Shown: piece by piece, positions 1-8,151 of the stretch
Position numbering within the stretch: the stretch's first letter is position 1
Layout: every line of letters begins with the position of its first letter
Virus record (IMG/VR): IMGVR_UViG_3300005613_005073
Span: 1 to 25,400 of that record
DNA length: 25,400 bases
DNA from: a virus
Reading direction: 5' to 3' (one strand)
Made by a program: the position numbers and the translations under genes
The notes under the pieces: model-generated
Told to the model about the DNA's origin: nothing
Databases searched by the model: none
The model's input: only the letters and a program-made list of their open reading frames with translations

Positions 1-523
1 CAATTTGCAACTTTGTGTTCGATAAAATTTGTTCTTTGTGGAAATCTACTTTGTATCCATCGTTAACAAGCTGTTCTAGAAGAAAGTGTTCAAGTTTAGA
101 TCCAACCTTGCTGCTATTTCTAACAGCCATATTGGCTAAATTCAAGCGATGTTGTTTTTCGTCTTCAGATAATTTATTCCATAAAGCTTGAGACTTTTTC
201 TTTCTTTTATCTAATTCATCAGCATCTAATTTATCCCAAGATTTCATAACAGAATTACCAATTTTATTCTTGGTTGCATCAGATCTTTTTTGTCCTTTTG
301 TGGGATGTTTATGAATTCCTTTTTCTATAGCATTCGCCTGAGCACGGCTTTTATCCCTAACGGGTATTTGGTATTTTAGTGCATCTCTTCTTATTTTATT
401 TGCATATGTATTTAGCTGTTCTGCTATTATAGCAAAACTTAATCCTTGTTTAATATACAGTTTCTCTATAATATTCTTTTTATCGCTATCCGAATATTTA
501 GCATAATCTTTGTACAACATCAT
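1..523 (-). CDS. Partial HTH / EDxHD-like (Vsr-fold) endonuclease, C-terminus beyond window
   Basis: An open frame runs from ATG at 523 (or the adjacent in-frame ATG at 520) off the left edge, about 173 codons with no stop. AAAGGA lies 5 nt upstream of the 523 ATG, and the gene overlaps the end of the preceding gene by 26 nt. Residues 1-50 are basic and helical and look like a helix-turn-helix (IIEKLYIKQGLSFAIIAEQL). The middle is Lys-rich. The last visible part reads GSKLEHFLLEQL then GYKVDFHKEQIL and LQI, which resembles the start of the Vsr-like EDxHD nuclease fold found in free-standing phage homing endonucleases. The expected Asp/Glu/His catalytic half would lie outside the window. Family assignment is inference from a partial sequence; that it is a real gene is well supported. 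Confidence 0.6.
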   Translation of the reverse strand, partial: MMLYKDYAKYSDSDKKNIIEKLYIKQGLSFAIIAEQLNTYANKIRRDALKYQIPVRDKSRAQANAIEKGIHKHPTKGQKRSDATKNKIGNSVMKSWDKLDADELDKRKKKSQALWNKLSEDEKQHRLNLANMAVRNSSKVGSKLEHFLLEQLVNDGYKVDFHKEQILSNTKLQI

Positions 524-968
524 CTATATCCTTTACATTAAAATCTGATATTTGAGCTATAGGATCTTTCCAGCAAACTTTACAAAGCTCGTTTAGTTCA
601 TTGGTACTCGATATCAGTTCAAAATCCTGGTTCATATATATATTATACCAAAAACTATACGGTAAATCAGTTTTTTCAGACCATTCTGCCTTGTCTATGT
701 AAAGAAGTTGTTTTTTGGGGCAAGGGAAGGTTTTAGTTAGCATGGCGCTTTTTATATCAAAATTGAATAATATTCCCTTAAAATACTTAGCCTCACTAAT
801 ATGCAAAATATAATATTTATGATCAAGGTCTATTGCATTAAATTGATTGTTAAATAATACTATATTGTCATAAGGTCTTAGAACACACAATTCATTGATC
901 ATTCTTAGGATATTTCTATCTTTTTCGTCGCCATTACTAATATCTAATAAATAAAATCCTATATTCAT
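498..968 (-). CDS. Hypothetical protein of the glycan cluster
   Basis: 156 residues, start fixed by an ATGA overlap with the preceding gene. I do not recognise a family. The chain starts with a hydrophobic strand (NIGFYLLDIS), then alternates predicted strands and helices. The C-terminal part (ELISSTNELNELCKVCW) has the rhythm of the end of a GT-B glycosyltransferase, but no nucleotide-sugar motif is visible. There is no signal peptide or transmembrane segment. It is the sixth overlapping gene downstream of two clear glycosyltransferases, so a role in surface or DNA glycan work is possible from context only. Confidence 0.65.
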   Translation of the reverse strand: MNIGFYLLDISNGDEKDRNILRMINELCVLRPYDNIVLFNNQFNAIDLDHKYYILHISEAKYFKGILFNFDIKSAMLTKTFPCPKKQLLYIDKAEWSEKTDLPYSFWYNIYMNQDFELISSTNELNELCKVCWKDPIAQISDFNVKDIDDVVQRLC

Positions 969-1741
969 ATTTTTGACCTAATATATTGTAATAAATGATT
1001 TGATACAAAGTTCTTATATGTTAATTCGGGCAGGTTTGCTATTTCTGGTAATACAACATTATTTTCTATAGATTTGCCAATGTCTGAAACATCAAGATAT
1101 GGGATATTACAAGCTTGGGATTCTAACCTATATTTGCCCGATAAATCTAATACAGACTGAAATCTATTAAGAATAAAAGCCAGGTCTGGTGAATTAAAAA
1201 TACCAAGATTAACCAATGAATCGAACCTGGGATTTCCTACAGCAACGATTTTTTTGTTTTGATTATTGGGATATAAAAAAGCTTTTAATTTTTCATTAGC
1301 ACTATCTTCACCAGATAATATGGCTAAAATTTTATCATTTCTATTTTCATTGGTATTTACGAACACAGAATCCTCATAAAGATTATCGTATTTGGCAATA
1401 ATATTTTGAAAACCTGACTCACATCTAGAATCCTGTATAATTTTAACATTGGTCTTATTCAAGAAATCTACAACCTGACTATTATTAACAACAATATCTA
1501 CTATAAGTAGTATGGTTATATCGGAATGATATTCTGAAATATAGTCATGAAATTCTTGGGTATATTCTGATGCGGACCATAGTGCTAATTTGGGCTTGTG
1601 TGTTTGTTGAATATGAAAGATTTTTCCGTGACATTTACTAAAAATAATATCGCACTCTTCTTTTAGGTTTTCTATTATATATTTATTAATAGATTTGCAA
1701 CAACTATTGATTCCATCGTTTAATACTATGGTTTTTTTCAT
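965..1741 (-). CDS. Putative glycosyltransferase-like protein (GT-B C-domain-like)
   Basis: 258 residues, with ATGA overlaps at both ends. The sequence alternates strands and helices. The second half contains AVGNPRFDSLVNLGIF followed by LAFILNRFQSVLDLSG and then ESQACNIPYLD. This resembles the acceptor/donor region of degenerate GT-B glycosyltransferases, where a helix with a conserved acidic residue is followed by a small loop and 'IPYLD'. No canonical E-x7-E motif is present, so activity cannot be asserted. Position in an unbroken overlapping run with two GT4 enzymes supports participation in the same pathway. It could equally be a non-catalytic partner. Confidence 0.55.
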   Translation of the reverse strand: MKKTIVLNDGINSCCKSINKYIIENLKEECDIIFSKCHGKIFHIQQTHKPKLALWSASEYTQEFHDYISEYHSDITILLIVDIVVNNSQVVDFLNKTNVKIIQDSRCESGFQNIIAKYDNLYEDSVFVNTNENRNDKILAILSGEDSANEKLKAFLYPNNQNKKIVAVGNPRFDSLVNLGIFNSPDLAFILNRFQSVLDLSGKYRLESQACNIPYLDVSDIGKSIENNVVLPEIANLPELTYKNFVSNHLLQYIRSKI

Positions 1742-2442
1742 TTTATTTTATTTTTATCTTTTATGCCAGTAATTTCAGTAAAGTTTGAATTATTTTCTAT
1801 GCTATTAGCCATTATCTTTAGACCACAATTATCTATTAGGTCATTAATAATTTCAAAAACAAACATATTATCATGATAACAACCTATGTTTTTTATCATA
1901 ATATTTAGGTCTTCTTTTGTCAAATAAAAACTTTTGCACCAAGAGTGATTTCCTATGTTGTAAAATAAATGTTGAACAAAGTTGTTTTGTTGATTAATAT
2001 TAATTCCTAAATAATCTTTATGCTTATAGTTCTTTCTGTGTTTTTTGACCAAAATCCAAGAATTGTGTTTGTCTTTTTTAGGCAATGATCTGAGCAATAC
2101 ATTTGAGTCTAGAAGTAATAGACCATCATAATTTTTAGCATTGCGAATAAATTGCTCACTGTTAATTAGAAGCTTTAGGGCATAAGCATAATTTTTTGTT
2201 TCGTATTTATTATTAACAATACTGTTTATTGTTTTTTTTTGAGACAAAACCTTATTTAATTTTTCAAAACCAAATCCAGATATAACATAAATATCTACAG
2301 ATTTAAAGATTTTACGAAGATATTCTATTTGTGTTATAATTAAACTTTTGGATTTACTGTTTCTTTTAAGCGTACCAATAGGACCCAAAGATTTCATGCC
2401 TTTTGTTATATTGTAAGAGAATATACAGCAAGCTATTTTCAT
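1738..2442 (-). CDS. Putative nucleotidyltransferase-like (GT-A/Rossmann) protein
   Basis: 234 residues, ATGA overlap at both ends. The N-terminus (MKIACCIFSYN), a Lys/Gly/Ser-rich segment around residues 18-33, then KSLIITQIEYLRKIF and VDIYVISGFGFEKL, follow the order seen in sugar-1-phosphate nucleotidyltransferases: activating loop, 'Lys-Ser-Leu' helix, then a strand ending in a Gly. YDGLLLLDSNVLLR fits the strand carrying a metal-binding Asp. The signature is weak and the classic GxGxR motif is not clear, so the enzyme may be divergent or inactive. A role in making or attaching an activated sugar would fit the neighbouring glycosyltransferases. This is inference from fold-level similarity and context. 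Confidence 0.5.
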   Translation of the reverse strand: MKIACCIFSYNITKGMKSLGPIGTLKRNSKSKSLIITQIEYLRKIFKSVDIYVISGFGFEKLNKVLSQKKTINSIVNNKYETKNYAYALKLLINSEQFIRNAKNYDGLLLLDSNVLLRSLPKKDKHNSWILVKKHRKNYKHKDYLGININQQNNFVQHLFYNIGNHSWCKSFYLTKEDLNIMIKNIGCYHDNMFVFEIINDLIDNCGLKIMANSIENNSNFTEITGIKDKNKIK

Positions 2443-2852
2443 TGATTTTTTTCTAATGTTATAATACTGTAAATGTTTTCATGGTGAATAGTTTTAACCA
2501 GCATTTTAGTTTGACTAATTACGTCTTGTGTTTCTAGTTCAGACCAGCATGATTGAGTTTTACTTAGAATTTGAGAATATTTTTGTCCCGTAATTTCACA
2601 TTTCTTTATTTTATTGGCTAATAAATCCATATTAACAAATTTTAGGTTCAGTGTTCCGCCAATAGATAATTTTTTAATGCATTCAACAAGAACTTTGTTT
2701 CTTTCTTCAAATGAAAATTCATCTAAACACAAGCAATCAATATGTTGAACATAATTATTTGTAACCTTGTTCAGGCCTTCGTAATCTATATTGTTTAATC
2801 CGGGCTTTACATCTTTATCTATTTCTTTTGTTAAATTTAAGCTTTTGATCAT
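2439..2852 (-). CDS. Truncated SAM-methyltransferase-like protein
   Basis: 137 residues, ATGA overlap at both ends. Residues around 36-75 read VQHIDCLCLDEFSFEERNKVL and then KKLSIGGTLNLKF. This matches the later part of class I SAM-dependent methyltransferases, where 'D-x-hhhh-h-h-h-L' is followed by a helix and 'L-x-x-G-G-x-L-x-h'. The Gly-rich SAM-binding loop that normally comes first (GxGxG) is absent, and the protein is roughly two thirds of the usual length. It could be a shortened methyltransferase domain, or a partner of another protein in the cluster. Function in glycan modification is only inferred from context. Confidence 0.55.
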   Translation of the reverse strand: MIKSLNLTKEIDKDVKPGLNNIDYEGLNKVTNNYVQHIDCLCLDEFSFEERNKVLVECIKKLSIGGTLNLKFVNMDLLANKIKKCEITGQKYSQILSKTQSCWSELETQDVISQTKMLVKTIHHENIYSIITLEKNQ

Positions 2853-3730
2853 ATTATATAAGCCTCTCTTTTGGCAATATCCTTGATAATAGTATAAATA
2901 TTGGTTTTAAATAGTTCATAATTACAATAATTGCTTATGTAGTCTGTTACAGATTCATAGGGAGTATTTTGGTTTAGAACGATATTTGCAGATTTAATAA
3001 TATCTTCTATGTTGTTATAAAAATAGATCCCAGGAATGTTTTTATTACGATCAGACAAAATCGATACATTACAGCCAGAACATATAGAACATAGACTTAA
3101 ACATAAATTATTGGTCATATCCACAAATAGCCTATATTCATTAAATATTTTATTTAGATCGTTCAAGGATTTTTTATCAATGTCTTCTATAATGTCGGCT
3201 TTTAAATAATTTCTTACTTGTTCGCCTAATATTTTGTTTGATCCATAATATACTAATATGTCTTTTTTTTCAACAGCATTTAAAGACTTAAAAATATCTA
3301 AAGGTACGCCGTAATTTATCAGTAGGCTATTAGATAAGTTCCAAGATTTTGCATAATCTTCGTCAAAAAAAATCTTTTTTACTCTATTTAGCTGACTATT
3401 GAGTATACTAACATCTTCTTTTTTTAATTGATTGTGTTTATTATTGTGTTCAAAGATTAAAGAATTCACATGTAAAGATCTAGTAATATCAGAATTTTTT
3501 TTATAATTAATGATACTATTATCTATATACAAATCATAACTATAAAGATCAATATGTGTTTCCGGTAAATTTCTATAGTTTTCGTGATAACTTTTGTTAT
3601 TGTTGAAATTAAAAAAGTTTATGTCAAGAGAAAACAAGATCTTATCAAAAACACCATTTTCTGAATTATAAACTACATTTATTTCTGGCTCTAATATTTG
3701 ATGCAGGACATTTGATGTTAATAAATTCAT
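2849..3730 (-). CDS. Putative glycosyltransferase-like protein, unassigned GT-B
   Basis: 293 residues from the ATG at 3730. This start gives the ATGA overlap used by most neighbours; a second in-frame ATG lies at 3736. The middle contains KKIFFDEDYAKSW and LLINYGVPLDIFKSL, the pattern at the GT-B inter-domain linker ('s-x-x-h-x-x-h-P-h-G-h-d-x-x-h-F'). A short Rossmann-like half follows (DILVYYGSNK). The usual donor-site E-x7-E is replaced by a Cys-rich LSLCSICSGCNVSILS loop. The fold suggests a glycosyltransferase relative, but catalytic residues cannot be confirmed. It sits directly downstream of a clear GT4 enzyme in the same overlapping operon. Confidence 0.55.
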   Translation of the reverse strand: MNLLTSNVLHQILEPEINVVYNSENGVFDKILFSLDINFFNFNNNKSYHENYRNLPETHIDLYSYDLYIDNSIINYKKNSDITRSLHVNSLIFEHNNKHNQLKKEDVSILNSQLNRVKKIFFDEDYAKSWNLSNSLLINYGVPLDIFKSLNAVEKKDILVYYGSNKILGEQVRNYLKADIIEDIDKKSLNDLNKIFNEYRLFVDMTNNLCLSLCSICSGCNVSILSDRNKNIPGIYFYNNIEDIIKSANIVLNQNTPYESVTDYISNYCNYELFKTNIYTIIKDIAKREAYII

Positions 3731-4851
3731 TCGCATATTTTTTTACCTATATTTTCATAACTGAATTGATCAATCGAATTAATGCCCATCTGCTTTTTTT
3801 CTTCATAAGACTTTCTGTCTTTTTTATATAGACCGTAAACTTTTTGCATACATTCTATCATATTATATATATTGGGTTTATACCAATGTTCGTTGGCGGT
3901 ATAAATATCGAAATCATTAGATAAAGTTCTTTGATTAATAACTACAGGACATTTTTTACTATTTATAACATAGCCATTATCATTATTAATAAAATCTGTC
4001 ATTCCTGTGTTATCTGTAACTATTGGTGTTTTTCCTAAAATTAATGCTTCGGCTGCGGGTCTACAAAAAGATTCTCCGCAAGAAGGCATAACAAAACAAT
4101 CACAAGAGTTATGTAATCCTATCATATCTTTATCTGATAATCTGTCAGTTATTATAATTTCGTTTTTGTATCTTTTTTTAAGATTAAGCTTATTTTTAAA
4201 GCCATCTATTGTTTCTTTTATTCCGTTGTAAGATTGTTTAGAGTTATTTCCGGGATAATTGGTTTTAAGTATAAGAGATACATTATCAGTATCGTTAAAA
4301 GCTAAATGAAAAGCTAATACAAGATCTAGCAGATTTTTCCGCTCAATAAATTCGCCTATGGTATAAAATTTAAAAGTTCTGTCGAGATTAGAATTTAGAT
4401 CTAGTTTATGGGAGGTATTTCTTTTATAGAAATCTATATCTATGGGTTGCGAAATTACTTTAATAGGAACATTAACTCCTGACATTTTTAAACACTTGGC
4501 TTCTTGCTGAGAAGGAACACAAATTTCGTCCATTCCATTGATATTATTAACCGATACAGAATGAGAGAGATTATTTGTCTCCAACATGACTATGCCGATA
4601 TTTTTTTTGATTTTTTTATTTACAGTTAAACTATGAGGTAGGCATTTTTGAAATACAATACCATAATCTGTATAAATAGAATTTTCATATTCTACTATTT
4701 TCTCGTCGATACTGGATAGTGAATTGTTGGTATAATATATAGGTCTACAAGTTAAACTGGGTGTTCGCGTAGATATTGCTTTAATATAATCTCTACTGGC
4801 TGCTCCCCACCCATCATTTTGTCTGTATGGGCCTACAAACAATGTGTTCAT
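3727..4851 (-). CDS. GT4-family glycosyltransferase
   Basis: 374 residues, GT-B fold, with ATGA overlaps on both sides. The N-terminal acceptor domain begins FVGPYRQNDGWGAASRDY, a glycine-rich loop. The linker reads VPSQQEAKCLKMSGV then VISQPIDIDFYKR. The donor domain starts FKFYTIGEFIERKNLLDLV at about residue 161, including the R-K-N that binds diphosphate. The GT4 motif E260-x7-E268 (GESFCRPAAE) is intact and is followed by LILGKTPIVTDNTGM. It should transfer a sugar from a nucleotide-sugar donor in the cytoplasm. Acceptor (virion protein, DNA base or host surface glycan) is unknown. The GT4 family call is strong. Confidence 0.85.
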   Translation of the reverse strand: MNTLFVGPYRQNDGWGAASRDYIKAISTRTPSLTCRPIYYTNNSLSSIDEKIVEYENSIYTDYGIVFQKCLPHSLTVNKKIKKNIGIVMLETNNLSHSVSVNNINGMDEICVPSQQEAKCLKMSGVNVPIKVISQPIDIDFYKRNTSHKLDLNSNLDRTFKFYTIGEFIERKNLLDLVLAFHLAFNDTDNVSLILKTNYPGNNSKQSYNGIKETIDGFKNKLNLKKRYKNEIIITDRLSDKDMIGLHNSCDCFVMPSCGESFCRPAAEALILGKTPIVTDNTGMTDFINNDNGYVINSKKCPVVINQRTLSNDFDIYTANEHWYKPNIYNMIECMQKVYGLYKKDRKSYEEKKQMGINSIDQFSYENIGKKICE

Positions 4852-6515
4852 TTAGTTTGATCTTTCATATTAGCGTAATCTATAAAATCTTCTCTATTTA
4901 GCATTTCTTGGTGATCCTTGGCTTGTATAGCCATATTGTGATTATTGATCATGGTTTCAAGAGAATTTTTAACATTTTCTACGCTATAGCCCTGAGTTGA
5001 CATACCAGCAGTAGTAAAACCATAATCTAAATCTCTAACCATATTTAAAAGACTTTTTGAGGTACAAATTTGATGGTTAGGCATATTGGTAGAAACCCAA
5101 TTCACCAATAGATCATAGGGATTCTGTCCAGAATTTAAGTCTTGAGTAGCACTTATTGGTGAGATAGGATTATCCCATTTTCCTTGAAGACCAGTAAGTT
5201 TGATATTGTCAAAATATTTTTCCCATTTTTTAGCAATATTATCCCAATTATAATAATGTTCTACTAGTTTTCTAGTTTCGTGTCTCTTTTGCTGCTTAAG
5301 AATTTCTGGCATATTAATATATTCTTTTACAATTCTAATAAAATCATTATTGTCAGGATATACTCTGATAGCTTTTGTTTCTAGTTCTTTAAAATATTGA
5401 TTGACCTTTATAGGAAAACCCTTAAGTTTATGAACAACATCATTCATTGCACTATAATCCACAGAAGCTATTGGTACTCCAGCAGCAGCAGCTTCAACTT
5501 GCGGCATACCGAATCCTTCACAAATAGCATATTGAACATATAAATCAAAAGTGTTCATAACAATATTAAGATCTTTTGTAGACAAACCATTGCTAACATT
5601 TGGCATGCTTAAGCTTTTATTGCCACATTTAGGACAATAACCCATAGGATGCTGATAGAGCATTGGTTTAAAAAATCCACAATTCTTACAAGCATATGTG
5701 AACAATACCCTATTTCCAACCTCGTATTCTTTTAGTAGCTGAGGAATATCCCAACCTGCATCAGGATAACTTGTATGCAAATATAAATAGATATTTTTAC
5801 CTACTTTATCATTAGAGTCTTTCAAATCTTTTAATAGCTTATTGAAAGAAACGAATAGTTCTGGCACCAATTTTCTTTTTTGATTTCTCATAACAGAACC
5901 AATAATAAATTTATCTTCCAAGCCCATTATTTTTTTAATTTCTTCTCTATTAGATAATGGCTTAAAACTTTCTAAGTCCACACCTGGAGATGCAGTATCA
6001 ATATAATTAATTTTATTGTTGCTTTGATCGGCCAAAGTGTCTCTACCAAAATCAGAATAGGTAAATATAGCATCTGCATGTAAAAATGTGTCTATCCATT
6101 CTTCTTGTTGAGGAGCAGAATCTACTGTCGGCATCAATATCCAATGAAAGAATGGTCTGAGAGGAGAAAATTGTTGATATGAGTTCATCCAATAATCACG
6201 AACGTCAAAAATTACGTCAGGCTTAAAATCTAATAATACCCTCTCAAATCTCCATCTACCAAACTGATTTTCTATAGTTTTATTATATTCAGCATGTCTT
6301 GGATCATCATTATCAACAGCATTAGCATAGTATCTCCAATGTATATCTTTGTCTTTAGGATCATTGACTTTTCCGTAACAAGCAAATTCCGCTATTTCAT
6401 ATTTTTCTGTGGCGTGTAGCCTTTTGAGAATTTCTTTTGCATAAGTACCAAAACCGGAACTTAAAAAACTAGCCTCAGATACCATTAAAACTTTTAATTT
6501 TTTGTTTTGTTCCAT
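4848..6515 (-). CDS. Large GT4-like glycosyltransferase with inserted zinc ribbon
   Basis: 555 residues. The first domain starts VLMVSEASFLSSGFGTYAKEI, a typical Gly-rich acceptor loop. TYSDFGRDTLAD and ASPGVDLESFKPL mark the linker, and IGSVMRNQKRKLVPELFVSF the donor domain with its Arg/Lys. E333-x7-E341 (CEGFGMPQVEA) is the GT4 motif. Between the two donor-domain motifs sits a four-Cys zinc ribbon (C276-x2-C279, C294-x2-C297) not usual for GT4. About 130 residues extend beyond the catalytic core. It is the first gene of the glycan cluster, beginning just after the ssb terminator. Its ATG has no SD: the upstream 25 nt are nearly pure A/T. Confidence 0.8.
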   Translation of the reverse strand: MEQNKKLKVLMVSEASFLSSGFGTYAKEILKRLHATEKYEIAEFACYGKVNDPKDKDIHWRYYANAVDNDDPRHAEYNKTIENQFGRWRFERVLLDFKPDVIFDVRDYWMNSYQQFSPLRPFFHWILMPTVDSAPQQEEWIDTFLHADAIFTYSDFGRDTLADQSNNKINYIDTASPGVDLESFKPLSNREEIKKIMGLEDKFIIGSVMRNQKRKLVPELFVSFNKLLKDLKDSNDKVGKNIYLYLHTSYPDAGWDIPQLLKEYEVGNRVLFTYACKNCGFFKPMLYQHPMGYCPKCGNKSLSMPNVSNGLSTKDLNIVMNTFDLYVQYAICEGFGMPQVEAAAAGVPIASVDYSAMNDVVHKLKGFPIKVNQYFKELETKAIRVYPDNNDFIRIVKEYINMPEILKQQKRHETRKLVEHYYNWDNIAKKWEKYFDNIKLTGLQGKWDNPISPISATQDLNSGQNPYDLLVNWVSTNMPNHQICTSKSLLNMVRDLDYGFTTAGMSTQGYSVENVKNSLETMINNHNMAIQAKDHQEMLNREDFIDYANMKDQTK

Positions 6516-6540
6516 TATTATTTTATTTTTTTATCGTACT

Positions 6541-6574
6541 GAAAGTAAAAGAAGGGGGCTTTTCAGCCCCCTCG
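6541..6574 (-). terminator. Rho-independent terminator of ssb
   Basis: On the minus strand AGGGGGCT-GAAA-AGCCCCCT forms an 8-bp GC-rich stem (6553-6572) closed by a GNRA tetraloop. It is followed by a T-rich run (TTCTTTTACTTT). It lies 20-30 nt past the ssb stop codon and before the glycan cluster, so it should end ssb transcription. In this AT-rich window a block of this GC content stands out. Confidence 0.9.
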
Positions 6575-6595
6575 ACACACCACAATGTTTATATA

Positions 6596-6961
6596 TTAGA
6601 AAGCAACTTTTTCTTGTTCTCTATTCTGTCTAGAAAGCTTTGTAATTTTAGAAAAATTATTCACTCTGACCTTTAGGGTATTATGCTTAACTCCATCTTT
6701 TTCCCAAGAATCATTTCTGAGCGAGCCTTCTACCATAACTAGATCGCCCTTCTTGAAGGACTCTCCTATAATTTCAGCTCCGGTATCCCATGCTTCGCAA
6801 GGAACAAAAGTTGTAATCTTATCTCGTTCACCGTTTGCCTTGGTGTATTCGCGGGAAACAGCAATAGTAAAATTAACAACAGCCGTTTGCTTCCCGTTAG
6901 TATTTACAGAACGTACTTCGGGATCACGAGCAAGATTTCCTCTGAGAATATTAATATTCAT
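6596..6961 (-). CDS. ssb: Single-stranded DNA-binding protein
   Basis: 121 residues, one OB fold. The opening MNINILRGNLARDPEVRSV and NFTIAVSREY are classic SSB strands. FVPCEAWDTGAEIIGE and KKGDLVMVEGSLRNDSW follow in the usual order, and the fold ends near residue 106. It coats single-stranded DNA during replication and recombination. The C-terminus (NREQEKVAF) is short and lacks the acidic DDDIPF-type tip that normally recruits partners. AGGAG sits 6 nt before the ATG. The gene stands alone between a consensus promoter and a terminator, and part of it is clearly richer in G+C than neighbours (28 of 60 bases at 6721-6780), both fitting high expression. Confidence 0.95.
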   Translation of the reverse strand: MNINILRGNLARDPEVRSVNTNGKQTAVVNFTIAVSREYTKANGERDKITTFVPCEAWDTGAEIIGESFKKGDLVMVEGSLRNDSWEKDGVKHNTLKVRVNNFSKITKLSRQNREQEKVAF

Positions 6962-6999
6962 TTTTAACTCCTAGTTTTCAAAAAACCAAACGATACCAT

Positions 7000-7027
7000 A
7001 TTATACATCAACCGTGGTCTATGTCAA
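7000..7027 (-). promoter_or_regulatory. Consensus sigma70-type promoter of ssb
   Basis: Minus-strand TTGACA (7022-7027) and TATAAT (7000-7005) are separated by exactly 16 nt; both hexamers are perfect consensus. The start of transcription would fall near 6990, giving a leader of about 30 nt with AGGAG 6 nt before the ssb ATG. The -35 box overlaps the stop codon of the preceding polymerase fragment. This would be read by the host housekeeping RNA polymerase. Confidence 0.9.
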
Positions 7028-8151
7028 GTTTTGGGAATAAAAGCTTTTTCAACTATAAAAGCATCTCCCTTATTACTTTTTTTACCCTTAATGATAATAA
7101 CATTATTGTCAAATAATATATTTCTGTGTTCCTTATATGCTTCAGGAAAGAAAATAACACTATCTATACAACCAAAACTATCAGATAAAGACACGAATGC
7201 CATTTCTGATCCAGGATTTTTACCGGTTTTGGTTTTAGTAACACTTAGAGTAGATATTTCTCCACATACAATAATATTATCAGACATTAAAGTATTATGA
7301 AAATCTTTACAATTACAATTTGTCATACTGATATCATACATGTCTACCTTAGAACAAGTTATGTTGCAGCCCAGCGTCTCGTCTTCTGTATCAGATATCC
7401 ATTCTGCACTATCTTGCATAGAGTACGGAGGATTTTTTAAAGAGGATATCAACCCTGAAATTAAAGTTTTCCTTTTAGATGTTAGCTTATGATTCATCAA
7501 AAGATCTGACAAACATTCATTAAGATTTTTCTTTTTATCTATATTTGTAATTATAAATTCACACTCTTTTTTTGTTAATTCATTGACTAGACTTTGCTCA
7601 AAAAGCATTGAAGTTCTAGTTTTTTTGATAAAATCCAATGCTCCGCTTTTAATAAGAGATTTGGCTGCGGTAATGTTGATATTATTAATAGCTTCAAATA
7701 ATAGTTTAGGCCAAGAGATTTGATCAAAATCGATTTTTTTTTCATCAACCAATTTGAGCAGCTTATTAAATACCGAATTGCCAAAACCCTTAATATCAGT
7801 TAGGCCAAAGTAAATCTTTTTGTTTTTCATTATAAAAAACTCATTAAGATTTCTGAGGTCGGGAACATTTACAACAATATCCATCTGGTTGGCGTTTTGT
7901 ATTAATGCTTTTATCTCGGCTTTAGGGTCTATTTTATCTTTTGCAAATCTGAGGTAGGAAGCAAAAAATATTTTTGGAAAATGTGCTTTGGCGTATGCTG
8001 AGAGATATGCGTTCATGGCATATGATACTGCATGAGAATTGGATGTTGCTATATTATTTCCATAAAATAAATGACCTGCGCTTTTGACTTCAATATCTTT
8101 GGTTGGTCTAATTCCAATTTTTTCAATACCTATAATTTTTCTAGCTATCAT
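7024..8151 (-). CDS. dnaE: DNA polymerase III alpha, C-terminal fragment with C-intein
   Basis: 375 residues. Residues 1-38 are a C-terminal split-intein half (TKDIEV then HLFYGNNIATSN). The extein begins with Ser39 in SHAVSYAMNAYLSAYAKAHFP, the conserved fingers segment of DnaE that normally follows 'FNK'. Then come the helix-hairpin region (FGLTDIKGFGNSVFNKLL) and, from about residue 290, an OB fold (IIVCGEISTLSVTKTKTG ... MAFVSLSD ... CIDSVIFF). It should join to the middle fragment by protein trans-splicing to restore the polymerase. It overlaps the end of the homing endonuclease gene by 11 nt. The stop codon lies inside the -35 box of the ssb promoter. Confidence 0.9.
   Translation of the reverse strand: MIARKIIGIEKIGIRPTKDIEVKSAGHLFYGNNIATSNSHAVSYAMNAYLSAYAKAHFPKIFFASYLRFAKDKIDPKAEIKALIQNANQMDIVVNVPDLRNLNEFFIMKNKKIYFGLTDIKGFGNSVFNKLLKLVDEKKIDFDQISWPKLLFEAINNINITAAKSLIKSGALDFIKKTRTSMLFEQSLVNELTKKECEFIITNIDKKKNLNECLSDLLMNHKLTSKRKTLISGLISSLKNPPYSMQDSAEWISDTEDETLGCNITCSKVDMYDISMTNCNCKDFHNTLMSDNIIVCGEISTLSVTKTKTGKNPGSEMAFVSLSDSFGCIDSVIFFPEAYKEHRNILFDNNVIIIKGKKSNKGDAFIVEKAFIPKT
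8038..8151 (-). other. C-terminal half of split DnaE intein
   Basis: 38 codons ending in Asn, cut before Ser+1. Block F (KDIEV..AGHLFY) and block G (NNIATSN) are visible. The penultimate residue is Ser, not His, as in the cyanobacterial split DnaE inteins. The length and pattern match natural C-inteins of about 35-40 residues. Its partner is encoded at 8790-9083. Confidence 0.88.

Noticed and set aside
7587-7784. 65-codon minus-strand frame inside the DnaE C-terminal fragment
   Set aside because: It is a second frame of a confirmed polymerase region with no separate signals.
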